Shown here piece after piece: positions 1 through 11,489 of a DNA stretch of 64,000 nt. The position numbers were made by a program, and so were the translations under genes. The stretch is from Chaetoderma sp. LZ-2023a (lineage: Eukaryota > Mollusca > Caudofoveata > Chaetodermatida > Chaetodermatidae), in the NCBI GenBank assembly GCA_034401795.1, contig CM067370.1, positions 58,387,295-58,451,294 of the forward strand, given 5' to 3'. The notes below the pieces were generated by a model. That model saw nothing but the letters and a program-made list of their open reading frames with translations, searched no databases and was not told the origin of the DNA. The first letter of the stretch is position 1; each line of letters opens with the position of its first letter.

Positions 1-120
1 TTCTTGAGAAGAAGTCATTTAAAGGAAAAGTTGACGGATAGACGGACGGACGACGGACACAGAACGGACGGTCGCCACGACATAAGTTCACTTGGCATTT
101 CAAGCCAGGTGAGCTAATAA
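1..120 (+). mobile_element. pearl/HINE-like element, 3' end
   Basis: Begins inside the element (TTCTTGAGAAGAAGTCATTT), then an ACGGACGG-type microsatellite, GGTCGCCA, and a terminal hairpin built from AAGTTCACTTGGC and GCCAGGTGAGCT, ending TAATAA. The same tail closes the copies ending at 17475, 21400, 30373 and 49523. The 5' part is outside the window. Confidence 0.7.
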
Positions 121-565
121 TAAATGTGTTAATTATCAACAAAATGATAAAAATTAATCATAACAATCTAAGGATATTAACACAATTAATGATATTTGTT
201 AATTTATATTTTACATTGAATATTACTGTACACATAAGTAAACCATTTTTCCCCTCCTGACACCCCCCCCCCCCCAACACATACACACCCCATCACCACC
301 AACCAAACCTAAACTCCCTCCCCTACAACCGCCACGTAACTACCACCATCCCCCCCAACCCCCGGCATTCCAACAACCACTCTCTCCCTTCCCACCCCAT
401 TTTTCCTACACCACCCCCCCAATCAATATCATAACAGAATCGTAAACACAAGAGCACAGGATCTATGCAATTCAACAGATTACTTGAAACAATCATATTA
501 AATATATAAGAATAAATCTTGTGTTATCACATTAATTATGTCTACCTCTCCTTATTCCATTTCTG
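121..565. other. no gene; C-rich low-complexity tract at 243-425
   Basis: AT-rich spacer around a ~180-bp stretch that is almost free of G on the plus strand (long C runs and CCACC/ACACC motifs). No coding signal or repeat family recognised. Confidence 0.5.
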
Positions 566-1334
566 TGTTACCGCACGCCTCCAACCCACCATAGGGTTTT
601 TAGGCCAAAACAAAATGGCCGCCATGACAGCTAAGCCCTCTGATGAGCTCAAACAAAGAGCGAAACTTTATAAAGTCTGAATCTTAAACATTATCCTCCA
701 AACTAACAATGATTTGGCCTAATTGGAGAATATTAATTTGACAAAACGCCGGCCATCTTGACGGTTCCAGAGCCGCCAATAAGAACCGGCTCTGGAGCCG
801 ACAATCAACAGCTCTGCATTGCCATGCCAATCTCAACCAATCAGAACAGAGATATCCATTAGTATGACTAATTTGACCAATCAAACTCTACCAACAAAAT
901 ATAAAGGACCGTTTCCCAATGGTTCAGGCGAGAGGAGGCAGTAACGAGCAGAGTTGTGAAACCGACAATCCCAGGATCTCTTATCCGTTCGGCCAACTGA
1001 CAATCGCTAGAAACATAGACAATCTCATTCACTCCTTGTCGCCTCTCTCCACCCAGGAGTATAAATGGGTACTAGTGTAAAACTGAGGAAGTTACCAATA
1101 ATAGACTGAAATAAAACCAGCTTAGAATGGCGTGAATGGGACCTGGAATCAGGGACTCAATATACGCCAACCAAACCAATAACTTTTCGGTTGAGGCTAT
1201 TCAGACTCTGACTACAACACATAGCAGACGTCAACCACATCTTTTTTGAGAGCCAATCACCACCTACGTATTTATTAATATCTATATTATTTAACAGCCA
1301 TGATGGTGGCCCTGTTAACCTAACTCGGGTAACA
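566..1334 (+). mobile_element. candidate solo LTR or LTR-like promoter unit
   Basis: The unit is bounded by short inverted ends TGTTACC (566) and GGTAACA (1334). Inside, in order, are two YY1-like motifs (AAAATGGCCGCCAT at 612-625 and GGCCATCTTG at 751-760), two CCAAT boxes (836-844, 875-884), TATAAA at 900-905 and AATAAA at 1110-1115. That order resembles an LTR with promoter and poly(A) signal. No target duplication was found, and no internal region belonging to it is visible, so the assignment is tentative. A hammerhead-like motif lies in its 5' part. Confidence 0.3.
632..686 (+). ncRNA. hammerhead-ribozyme-like motif
   Basis: CTGATGA (640-646) is followed by a 4-bp stem II GCTC/GAGC (647-650, 658-661) with a 7-nt loop. 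Next come GAAA (662-665), a stem III palindrome formed from ACTTTATAAAGT (665-676), and the cleavage-site C at 677. All invariant core positions of the hammerhead consensus are present. Stem I is weak: only an outer TAAG/CTTA (632-635/683-686) pairs, with a CCCT/TGAAT internal loop. Animal hammerheads occur in Penelope-like elements and small retrozymes. This copy sits in an LTR-like unit. Confidence 0.45.
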
Positions 1335-1344
1335 CCGGTAATTC

Positions 1345-2123
1345 TAGATTTTGTTGGTGAATGTCCAAGAATAATAGCATAGTCATTGTGGCCGGAATTG
1401 CTCTCATAATTTTCTATTATCGTGCTTTTAATGTTTCAGTTGTATGGTGTTTGTGTGATAATCTGTGTGCGTGTCTTCGTCAGTGCAGTTCCAGAGTTTT
1501 ATGGCTTGTGTTGATGTTTTGTTTCTGGATGTTTCTGTGTGGCAGTATTGTGTAAGTAAGCTATATTTGGCTTTAGTGTTGTAAGAGTGTGTTTCTGTGT
1601 TGTGTGTAACGAGATCTGATAGAGGGGCTGCAAAATTGGCATTATGGAAGTCTCTTAGGTTGGAATAAAGTTGCAGTTTGCCAATGTCTTTCAGTTTTAT
1701 TAATTTCTCGGCTTTGAAAATGTTTTGGCCCTTTGCTGCTTGGGAGAATAACTTAATGTCTTTCTTTTGCAGTGATTCTAACTTTGTTAGTTTTGTTTGA
1801 TGTGCATTCGTCCAAATAGTATTACAGTATGTGATATGTGGTAGTATTAGTGTGCTGTAGAGGGTTTTTCTTAAATTAGTTGGTGGGTAGGATTTAAGTC
1901 TATGCATGATACCAATGCTCTTTGCTATCTTGGATGTAATAGTTCCTATGTGCTTCTCCCATGTGAGATGCTTGTCTAAATATACACCTAAAAACTTAGC
2001 AGATTGGGCCTCATGTATCGCCTGGTTTTCTATATAAATCTTTAGATCAGTATTTTTTGCACTAGTAAATAATATGTAATATGTTTTTAGACGTTTAGTG
2101 ATAGTTTATTCACATTAAACCAT
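1345..2123 (-). mobile_element. LINE 3' fragment, end of reverse-transcriptase ORF
   Basis: An open stretch at 1428-1907 reads LRKTLYSTLILPHITYC followed by LESLQKKDIKLFSQAAKG, and upstream sequence to 2123 reads FLGVYLDKHLTWEKHI. This is the post-catalytic part of a Jockey-superfamily (CR1/L2-like) non-LTR reverse transcriptase. It is the same family as the LINE at 61865-64000, with which it aligns across most of its length. The 5' part, including the polymerase motifs, is missing. Confidence 0.85.
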
Positions 2124-2480
2124 CGCAGCTAAATTGTAGGAGTTGCTTTGATAAGAAATGATTGGTAATGCAGTTTATGTATCGGATTTAAGATATTTAA
2201 AGGGTGATAACTCTGTAATGAACAATTTTTGGGCCGCGAAAAAGCACATGCACAATGACTAGATTTAACACATTTCAAAAGAATTGTAATTAAACTAAAC
2301 TGTAAGAGGAGTTGCGTTGAGAAGATGGTTACAGACGGATGTACGGACGGACAGACGGATGGATGGACTGACATGTTGATCACTATATCCCCACCACCCC
2401 CATCCCCGTCTTCCAGAGCAAGCCAGGAGGGGGGGGGGGGGGGGGGGGGGGGAAATACGGACAGCAGTTTGCTTTCTAAT
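2124..2480. repeat. pearl-like 3' remnant with microsatellite and 24-bp G run
   Basis: GATGGTTACAGACGG followed by ACGGACGG/GATGG repeats (2320-2375) looks like the microsatellite and 3' tail of a pearl-like element. It is followed by a homopolymer G run at 2429-2452. No gene. Confidence 0.4.
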
Positions 2481-3990
2481 TGACAGGTCAAATCCTAGCC
2501 CACTAAGCATATGCCATCCGCCATATTGATGACAGTTATGATTGTGTAGGAAATTATATCCCAATACAGAAGGAGCTTCCACTTCTGCAACTGTAATTAT
2601 TTGATCAAGTGTAGCATTAATAGGGTCATTGTCAAATTGAATAGGTATGCTCACCCGACCCAGAACTGTTACCATCCATCATCTTCCCTCCTAATTTGAT
2701 TACCAATTGGTGTCAATGCAGGATGACAATTGCAGGGAATGGAAAGATATTTTGTAGGATGTATGACTGTCATAGGTGAACCAGTATCGATTAAGAAATC
2801 TACATTTATTCCACACATAGTAGTTCTTATACACAGTCCATCATTAGATGGTTCATTGGGCCAGTCTTGGAAATTCCCAACTTGAGCCTGACCTTCGGAC
2901 CCAGCTACTGCCAACTTTCAAAGCTCCTAGCACACGATTCTCAATTGCTAACATTCTTTTCCAAAGATATGTAATCTGTCCAAAAATATGGGCCATTTTC
3001 TGAACCATTATATGCCTTTCATACTCCACCCATAGACCATTTCTAAGTGGGTTTCTGCACTTAGACTTCCAATGACCAGATATTCCACAATTATAACATT
3101 TTCCTGGTCCTTTTCCTTGACCAGTGGCCATATTGCATTTAAGTTATTTTTCTTAAATTGGTTGTCTATTTTATTCTGCATTGTTTTCATATTTTCCATC
3201 CTAGCGAAATGTCCCGCTACATCCTGTGGTAGTTTCTGAATTGTCTGTTTCAAATGCTAACGCAACATTCATCGGTTTATTGCATTGTATTCTGACACCA
3301 CATTTGTAAACTACACATCTTTTGTGACTATTCTGGAAAGTTTTGTATTCAAAGGCTTCTTCCACTGAGGTGGCTTTACCTTGGACTGACCATTCCATGT
3401 CAGAATTATTAAGTGCATCAATAAAACTATCCCTGGCTAACGTGTCTGTAGTGGCAATGCATGCATTTGCAAAGGCCTTCCTGACCAATTTCTTTTTAAT
3501 GTTTGAGCCAGTTCTGGCAATGTCTCTTCTCATTGACGCAATCAACCCTTTAACTGCGCCGGATGCATCTCTGCCTGATTATCGTGTTCAAACCTGGCTG
3601 TTAAAGAAGTTACTAATATGGCATAGTCCCTACGACGACATAGTTCTGTGTCACTGAGTACTTCTTGTGCTTGTCGTCGTAAACTGGTCGCTAATTCCAG
3701 TGCCCTAATATGGTCATTCCAACCATTGATTTCTGCCACCATTTCGAAGTGGACAAGATAATCTCACCAGTCTGTCTGACCTTCGCTGTTAAAGAAGTTA
3801 CTAATGCATCATAATCCCTATGATGACATAGTTCCATGTTACTAAGCATGCCTTGTCCACTTAAACTGGTGGCTAATTCGAGTGCTTTACTATGGTCATT
3901 CCAACAATTTATTTCTGCCACCATTTCGAAGTGGACAGGATAATCTCACCAGCCTGTCAGGCCATCAAGTGGCAGGTGTTTTAAGTTTTC
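2481..3990 (-). mobile_element. LTR-retrotransposon fossil (Ty3/gypsy-like), gag and protease region
   Basis: Broken minus-strand remnant. Its parts are a gag-like region (about 3200-3990, with a segment present twice in tandem), a CCHC zinc knuckle (CYNCGISGHWKSKC near 3060-3110), and a retropepsin-like domain with DFLIDTGSPMTVIHP (near 2775-2825) continuing to about 2500. No reverse transcriptase, integrase or terminal repeats were recognised. It carries several breaks and looks old. Confidence 0.75.
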
Positions 3991-4180
3991 CCCTACCATC
4001 ATTGTTTGCCACCAGCTGACACTTACATGAATCCTCTAATGACAGCAGGCATCAACAAGCCTCTAATGTCAGGAATGGGCTGCATATATTTATGGTTCAT
4101 TTTAGTGTTATTACGTTGTTATTAACAATTATACATTGGCTATGTTATGATTCTGAAGTATAACTATTACAGATGGGTTC
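3991..4180. other. spacer and 3' tail of the CR1-like LINE
   Basis: AT-rich sequence between the gag fossil and the last LINE codons. The 4080-4180 part is probably LINE 3' UTR. No other signal. Confidence 0.4.
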
Positions 4181-4245
4181 TCAATCGTAGTTATAGCACA
4201 ATGGATGGCTTTTCCATAGCTTATTTAGTCTAGATTTGAAGGAAT

Positions 4246-6851
4246 TCACTGAGGGGCACTGATAACAGATTCAGGTAGTTTATTCCATTGATCAGTACAG
4301 CGCAATGGGAAAGAAAACTTTCGTATATTGAGCCTTGGTCTTATTTTCTTAATTTTTAGGCTGTGACCTCGAATTATGCTATTTGTGTCTTGACGCTCAA
4401 TAAGGTCTGCAGTAACTTTATCATATTTATTGCTAAGAATTTTATATAACTCGATCATTTCACTACGCAATCTTCTAAATGCTAATGTTGGTAATTTGAA
4501 CTTTTGGAGGCGTACATGATATGTTAGATTACGCATACCAAGAACAAGTTTGGCTGCTCGTCTTTGGACATTTTCGATTGCATTTATGTTCTTTTTCAGA
4601 TATGGAGCCCAAACCACATTAGTGTATTCAATATGCGGCATAACAAGAGATTTGTAGAGATGTTTAAAGTTTTCTTTATCTAGACATAATAGTCAAATGT
4701 TCTCCTAATCAGTCCCATTATTTGGTTAGACTTGCTTATTTTTCTGTTTATATGTTCATCGAAGCACAGTTTATCATCTATTATGACACCTATATCCTTT
4801 TCACTAGACGAATGGGCTAGAGTATGGTTAATAGATTCCATTGTATAAGTGTGTGGAGATGTTTTTCTTGTTGATATCCGCATAAGAGTTAATATCATTT
4901 TGCAGGGTGTCGCAATCTTTTGGGTTGAAGATTGATCTAAAGAGTTTAGTGTCATCTGCAAATAAAAAGATCTCAGACCCACTACTGATTACATCGGGAA
5001 AATCATTAATGTAAATTATAAACAGTAGTGGCCCTAAAACCGAGCTCTATGGTATACCACTTGTTACGTCTGTTGGTTTAGATATGATTCCATTTATAAC
5101 TACTTGTTGTTGCCTTCCAGTTAAAAAGGATTGGATCCAGCTTAACAAATTACCTTCTATGCCGTATGCAGTTAGTTTTTTAATTAGACGTTTATGTGGA
5201 ACCTTATCAAATGCTTTAATGAAGATGCAGTAAATCACATCAATCATACCCCAACCCCCACCCACCCCCCACCCCAACCCCTTGTCCAGAGTCAGTAGCC
5301 ATTTTTCAAGAACAGTCAAAAGTTGGAGCACCGTTGTTATTGTTATTGTTAATACTGTTATTCTGATACCATATTATTAATCCTAAGGTGTTCCATGATC
5401 GTGTCTTTGATAATAGATTTTACAAACAACAGATGTTAAGCTAATTGGACGGTAATTGTCTGGTTTGGTTTTTATCTCCTTTTTTGAAAATTGGTGTAGT
5501 TTGCATTTAACCATGTTCCCAGGCTTAGTGATTTATTAAAAAGAATTGATAATGGCAGACTTAGTTCATGGCTTAGTTCCTAAAGGAATCTTGGATGGAG
5601 TTTATCAGGCCTGGGGGGGGGGACTTAGAAGTGTTGAGATTCACAAGTTTTTTTCTTACATTTTTTTTTTGTAAATGCCACTTCCATATCATACTCAATG
5701 CCACTAGGTATTTGCAGATCTGGAATACCTGATCTGACTTTGGTCTTGGATTGCACATAGCTCCAAAACCCTTTGGGTTATTTTTCACTGATATAGAAAT
5801 ATTTTTCTCATATTGTTTCAGAGCTTTTCTCGTTTCTCTTCGAACCTGGTTTCTTGTTTTACAATATTCATCATATATATTAGGTTACCGCCTGTATCAA
5901 TATATTTTTTCCATAGTCGCTTCTTTCTGTTTATTTTGGTTCTTGTAGTTTGGTCAAGAGGATATTTGTGCCTTTTGTTTTTTATTGTTCTTTCAGGAAT
6001 AAATTTATTTTCTGTTTCTTGATACATTCCAATTATGGTCTGCCACATATCATTAATATCATTTATTTCTTTCAGGTGTGTGTTCCAGCCTATATTTAAG
6101 AAATTGATTATAGCTTCATAATCTGCTTTATCATAACAGACCCTTGTTTTACTTGTAGTAGTAAATTCGCCATTTAAGCGAATCTCCATCTGTATAGTGG
6201 AATGGTCACTTTTTCCAAGTGGCGCATTTGTATGAATATTATCCACCAGGACGGGTGTCATTAGTAAATACTAAATCCAATATTGTTGGCTTGTCGGACC
6301 CACGCTCTCTAGTAGGCATTGAAATTAGCTGTTGTAAGAAGCAGTCTCTTACACTCAATAAACTTAAACATAAAGTCTAGGCTAGAGCTAGAGGTGTTGT
6401 ATGTGTTTGGTAACCAATTAATATGTGGCATATTAAAGTCAACTAAGCGAGTGAAGGTTATTGGTGTGTATTTCCTTTAAAATATGACAGAGTTCATTAT
6501 TGTTTTGGTTATTAGAGTTTGGGCTTCTATAAAACACTCCAAAAAGCAGTGTTTCATGTTTACATCGTATGTTGCATAAGATGCATTCTTCGAACATATT
6601 TTGGTTAATGTTTAATAGTTTATAAGATAGTCTTTTATGTACAGTAGGATACCTCTTCCTATTGTAGTAGTATTTTTTTCTTTAATGTTGTAGCCATCTA
6701 GATTGTAGTCTGCTATACTAGGTTGAGATATGTAGTTTTTGGGCTTGGCTTCAACTATAGCTATGATATCTGGTGGGTCATCTTGTATTAGGTGCAGAAG
6801 TTCGGTTTTCTTCTCACGTGTAAAGACATCAGCATTTGTATAGAGGATCAT
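4246..6851 (-). pseudogene. LINE ORF2: APE endonuclease plus reverse transcriptase
   Basis: Endonuclease marks, from the N-terminus: ILYTNADVFTREKKTELLHL, DIIAIVEAKPKN, a DFNMPHINW block in the 6262-6611 gap, and LGKSDHSTI near 6210. Linker: KKLVNLNTSKSP near 5620. RT marks: FIKAFDKVPHKRLIKKL (5170-5220), then the polymerase box FLFADDTKLFR near 4940-4975 with both Asp residues kept. After these come VMPHIEYTNVVWAPYLKKNI (4570-4640) and the C-terminus DQWNKLPESVISAP. Several frame changes separate these parts. C- and G-rich runs at 5250-5280 and 5612-5620 have expanded inside the coding region. Confidence 0.85.
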
Positions 6852-7085
6852 AATCTCATTAATTGACCTGAGATTGTGTCAGACCTTGGCCATGTTCATT
6901 ATTTACACATTCGTCTGAATGTAAAGTGAAACGGTTTCTAGTGGACATAGAGAAACAACTTTACTTAAGGATACAATCATCGGGAACATTACTAGTATTT
7001 AAAACATTCCATTTAAATAAAAGAATCCACATTAGCACAAAGTGACTTATCAAAGCAAAAGTTAGTACAATTGGGATGTTCTGGT

Positions 7086-7980
7086 CTATTTAGTGTCAGG
7101 TAAATTACTATGTACGCCATTAAATCTATTTATAGTTGCTGGATTATTAGTTACTGTAGTTTGGAAATTGTGAAAGTACTGGGTTGGTCTGTACTGTGAT
7201 TGGTTGTAAGTTGGAGCCTGATTGGCCCAAGAGCTCTTTGGGTTGTAGTTCTGGTGACTCCTCCCATTGTGAAAATATGGATTCATAAAATGATTGTCTA
7301 CATTCTGTAGTATAGGGGCCATGTACGCAGTTTGTGATGTTATAAGAATCGAGCTTAAATAGTTTGTAATGTTTTCTGACAAAACATTGTGTTCCATTGA
7401 CATTTGGATGAATGCGGTCATGCAATAGCTCTGTGTAAACTGTTCCACTAGGGTCATTGAAGAGCTGGGAATTGTCTATGAATATTGCATTTTATGCTTC
7501 TGACAGTTTAAACAGCATGCTGTTAAATTCCAATGTTAGACTATTTTCATGTGCATTCAGAGGTCTAGGTAGTAGCGAGGAAACAAATATTTGTATGTGT
7601 GGTGAGATAGCACGGATGCTATGCAGCAGCACTGTGTAGTCTTTTACAATTTCATGTGAATTATTCATCATGATGTCATTACTTCCGACGTGGATAATGA
7701 TTGCGTCGTGACTGCTTGCAGAAAGATAACTGTCTATGTGGTCGTGTCTGTCACAGTCATTGATACCAAATCCACAATTATATGGGATGGAATGAATAGG
7801 AGCGATTTGATGGTATGACTGGTTCCCCACAACCACCATTAGACTCGGCTTAGAAGCGTCATTGACACCTGTCCATAGGTGATAACTCCACCTCGCCTCA
7901 TCTATCATATACCCAGGAGGTGTTATGTCAGCCATGCTGGTGACATGTCCTGAATTGAGTTTCCCTATCCCTATGTTCAA
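7086..7980 (-). pseudogene. LINE ORF1 with SGNH-hydrolase (esterase) domain
   Basis: The first stretch (7980-7492) contains SLMVVVGNQSYHQIAP at the block-I position, where active enzymes have GDS, and AIIIHVGSNDIM at block III (GxND). An in-frame TAA follows. The same frame then continues with LLHDRIHPNVNGTQ, a block-V DxxHP motif. A frame change leads to an Asn/Gln/Tyr-rich C-terminus (7457-7086) ending NLPDTK. The catalytic Ser appears to be lost (GNQ), while the Asp and His are kept. Family: CR1 ORF1 esterase, thought to help membrane or RNP handling. This copy is non-functional. Confidence 0.8.
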
Positions 7981-7985
7981 GTCAA

Positions 7986-9375
7986 ATTGTCAATTCAAAT
8001 TTCTTTATTTAGCATTTATATTTGGCGTTATATCTTTATAATAGTAATCCATTTGAAGGCGGATGTAAGGACATCAAAAGTTCAGCATTTATTTCAGAAA
8101 TCATTTCATAGTCAGTATGATTCTATCCAGAAATATCACTATCATTAATTTCTTATTTGTTCACTTAACACAAACTGTTTAGCTTCCCTGACCGTGTCCA
8201 GATTAGCTCACAATTTTTTCAGTGCTTTATTTTTGTCAATCTCATGTCTACTATTTGAAATGTCTGGCAGTGATCATGAATGTCAGAAGCCTGCTCTTTC
8301 CTTTCGAGGTCAAGAGATGCATCCTGCAGAAATCATTTTAATCAGTTAATGAGAGATTTATACAAGATATAAGAGACTGAGTTACTTCTTTGGTATTAGA
8401 GAAAAGTCATCCGACCACTGCCACCAAATGTAGTGTGGATGGTTTGGGTCTTATGGTAGTGTATAATATGCGGGTGAGAATTGTAATTGATCTAATAGTA
8501 TTACAAGCATCCATAATTCAGACGTTAGCCCGAATAGGCCATTAAAATTTTGTCGCCAAAGTTAGTATTCGCTAAATGGATGCAACTTGCAATACAGATG
8601 AATAGAAACACTGTTAATTGATGATGATGACTGTATTCTCTCACATAGAGGAGCAAGTTAATCGAACATGGCGGGACCTCTGTACCTAGCAAACGAACTA
8701 ACATGTTAACGATCAATAATCAGTAATAATAAATAAGTAACCCACAAAAGACCGACCTTGGTCGTTTGTGTTGTTTTGCTTGCTTATTGATCATTTGTCA
8801 GTCGTCTTGGTCGCTTTTGTCTTTGGTCATTTCTGATCAGCTGTCGATGATGTGACCAGCTTTAAGTACACGCATAATCCAATGCGCTACTAAATCCAAG
8901 CTACGAGTTAAGGATGTATCATAAATGGATGTTCTCCATAAGGCTTCTATTTTGTTAAACCAAGCGTGGCCATGAATAGACAGCACTGTTAAATCAGAGT
9001 ACTTTCTTCTGTGTTCTCATTATTACCAACAGATTTTACTTACAGCATCATCCAATTACACCAGTCTTTTGCTAATGCAAAGTTTCTTTACTAGGTGTTG
9101 CACAAAATGTATTTCCTTCCAAAAAAGCAAAACAGTAACAATTTTAAACTGTGATATAAATTTTATTATATATAATCTTTTTAAGTCGCGTTACACAGTT
9201 AGTATGTGACAGTGATCAATGTTTTATAAATAAAGCACTTAAATCAATTGCAATTAATACCAGGGATAGATGAATATATTATAAGAAAAGGAATGACAGC
9301 AATATAATAGTGTTACGAATGCTACCTACCCTGCATACGAAAAGCTAATGTATAATTAGCATGTACAACTTTTAA
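7986..9375. other. no gene recognised
   Basis: AT-rich sequence. TTCAAATTTCTTTATTTAGC at 7996 could be the reversed tail of another LINE. GGTCGTTTGTG-like direct repeats occur at 8755-8830. No open frame with family features. Confidence 0.4.
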
Positions 9376-9595
9376 CCATTTAACAGCCAACCTGTCCAAA
9401 AACAGCTTCTGCAGAGGTCTTGAGAAATGTCCATTTGCAGACCAAGAGCTTATTTTTGGAAATTTATGACTGGAGTGACTGTCTTGAGCCAGTCACTAGT
9501 GGTAAATTTTAAAAAACAGCCTTCTCTTGGTCGGCAAATAGACATTTTCTACGAGAAAATTAAGATTTTCTTGAACAAATTTGAAGGTTAAAGGG
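9376..9595. mobile_element. palindromic piggyBac-type MITE, copy 1
   Basis: Flanked by TTAA on both sides (9372-9375, 9596-9599). Ends are CCATTTAA and TTAAAGGG. The body is a near-complete inverted repeat: the TCCATTTGCAGACCAAGAG arm returns as CTCTTGGTCGGCAAATAGAC, meeting at GACTGTCTTGAGCCAGTC. TTAA target and CCC/GGG ends are the piggyBac signature. No coding capacity. Confidence 0.75.
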
Positions 9596-9896
9596 TTAAT
9601 CTCTCTTAAACTATTTGTTTGAAATTTAACCATGTAGCCTCCTTATGGGTAACACATGCTTTATTTAATAGAGCCCTTAAAATCTGTAATATCAGTGAAC
9701 TCCTTTCAGAAATACGGTTGTTTTGATGTCAGTATTGGCTAGAGTTACCACCCTTAGATCATGTAATAATTCAATGGTTAGCAAAACATTTCCATGACTA
9801 GAATCTCAGTCAGAATGCTAGTTAGAAAATTCTCTCTCGTGTAATATATGATGATTTTATCATATGAATTAGAAAACAGTCAAGTACGCTGCTTAT

Positions 9897-10088
9897 CCAT
9901 TTAACACTCAAGTCAGCCAAAAACGGCTTCTGCAGTCATCTTCGAAAACCCCCATTTGCAAATCCAGAGGACTATTTTTTTTAAATTTATCACTGGAATG
10001 AGTGGCTTGATAACTGAACTTATAAATATTCAAAAATATTCTCTGGGTCTGCAAATGAGCATTTTCAGTGAGAAAATTAGTTAAAGGG
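9897..10088. mobile_element. palindromic piggyBac-type MITE, copy 2
   Basis: Same family as the 9376 copy: CCATTTAACACTCAAG start, TTAAAGGG end, TTAA at 10089-10092 and a decayed TTAT at 9893-9896. The arms meet near TGGCTTGATAACTGAAC. Confidence 0.7.
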
Positions 10089-10344
10089 TTAAAAGCATGG
10101 CACCAATGATATTTAATACAAATTAATAATGAAATATATTTTCTCCACAACTAATCGTCGCATACACACAATGGCATAGTTAGTCTCGCCATGAAATATC
10201 GCGTGACTATCGAAACAGACATGGGGAGGGGGCATGTCTGCCTGTCTGTCTATAACTCGTGTTCTACTGAAGGGATCTTGACTTGGGTAGAACATTGCCC
10301 TTGCGATCCTGAAGAACTGTATTAATTTTGTTTGAATGACAAGA

Positions 10345-10545
10345 GCTGCAATGGTATGCAGAAATGTCTATTTGCATGCCAAGAGAAGACTATTTTTTTA
10401 ATGTATCACTGGAATGCCTGGCTCGAACATCGAGCCAGTATTCCACTGATACATTTTCAAAAATAATCTCGGCATGCAAATGGACATATATTTCCTGAGC
10501 AAAATGTCTATTTTCGTGACCGATCTCGTTAAAGAGGAATTAAAA
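10345..10545. mobile_element. palindromic piggyBac-type MITE, copy 3 (diverged ends)
   Basis: ATGTCTATTTGCATGCCAAG and its inverse CGGCATGCAAATGGACATA frame a hairpin centred on TGGCTCGAACATCGAGCCAG. The right end, TTAAAGAGGAATTAA, is a degraded TTAAAGGG plus TTAA. Confidence 0.6.
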
Positions 10546-11426
10546 GATAGGTCATGCAATATTTTATGAAGAATAAATTATTAACGGTTATTCGATTATT
10601 TAATTTTTAATCCTATAAATTCACAATTTAAAAAAACAATCATGATTTTCCATTTAATCACATAATCACGCAAACCTAGGTTGGAGATCCTTCTGAGTTA
10701 GAGATGGTTTGGCTTGAAGAAGCGCTACATTAACTGTTATCACACTGATGTTAATAAATTAATTGTTACACAGTTAGAATAACGACTGGTGTAGATTTTG
10801 TAAATTTAACACCGGTTATTTTATGAAAGGAAATTGAAATTAGGAATTTGACATTCAAAATCTTAGTAATAATTAGTTTGCATACAAATGCATACTATTG
10901 TTCTAATTACCGATCATTCCGTATTCTTATTTTTCTGCACAATGTTTGCTCACCGAATCTCGACCTACATCTTTGTCTCTGATGTGAAACTTGCCAGACT
11001 TGTAGTACATCTAGTTTCATATCTGTATGCGATGTCTTCCTGTGATCAGTATATATTGGCTTATTGAGTGTAGAGATAAATATGAATATACAAAGCACCA
11101 TATACATTTCATGCTTATTATTAAACATTACATCAGTAATATTTTAGTGCTAACATGTGCAAAGAGAGACAACTCTAATCGATATATAGCTAGCTATGGA
11201 AAGGGAAAATGTATGTTTGAAGCCTTTCCATTGGTATGACTCATTGCTTAAAGACAGTGATATAGGGGGAAAGGATTCAAAAATACATTTTCCTTGTTTG
11301 CAAATGTTTGTGTTTTAATTTTATAATCAGAAGTTACTCGCATCAGCATGTGTGAACACTAAGGGTGTAATGAGTGAATATGAGACGCTTTAATTTTAAT
11401 GATACATCTTATTCCTTGTTCATTAC
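10546..11426. other. 3' flank of ARPC3, no second gene seen
   Basis: AT-rich sequence downstream of the ARPC3 stop on the minus strand. It should contain the 3' UTR. Apart from the ATTAAA motifs near 11389-11400 nothing is recognised. Confidence 0.4.
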
Positions 11427-11489
11427 TCATTGTCCTGGTGCAGTCAGACTCTTGTCCATAAACTTCCTCTTTACAAAACACATCCACCA
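11427..11489 (-). CDS. ARPC3: ARPC3 exon 7 with stop codon
   Basis: 63 bp; acceptor TTTTCTTGTAG. Encodes [20 protein letters not shown] and TGA, the usual C-terminus of ARPC3. Two overlapping ATTAAA motifs lie 27-38 nt after the stop (minus strand, 11400-11389). They are possible variant poly(A) signals. I found no canonical AATAAA close by. Confidence 0.95.
   Translation of the reverse strand, partial: WWMCFVKRKFMDKSLTAPGQ

Larger units (their letters stand above)
4181..7985 (-). mobile_element. CR1-like LINE, nearly complete, decayed
   Basis: A minus-strand non-LTR retrotransposon with two ORF regions in the normal order. ORF1 (7086-7980) has an SGNH-esterase domain. ORF2 has an APE-type endonuclease (about 5800-6851) and a reverse transcriptase (about 4246-5790). 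An esterase in ORF1 is a known trait of the CR1 clade. Several in-frame stops and frame changes are present, so it cannot move on its own. The 5' end may be slightly truncated near 7985. Confidence 0.85.
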
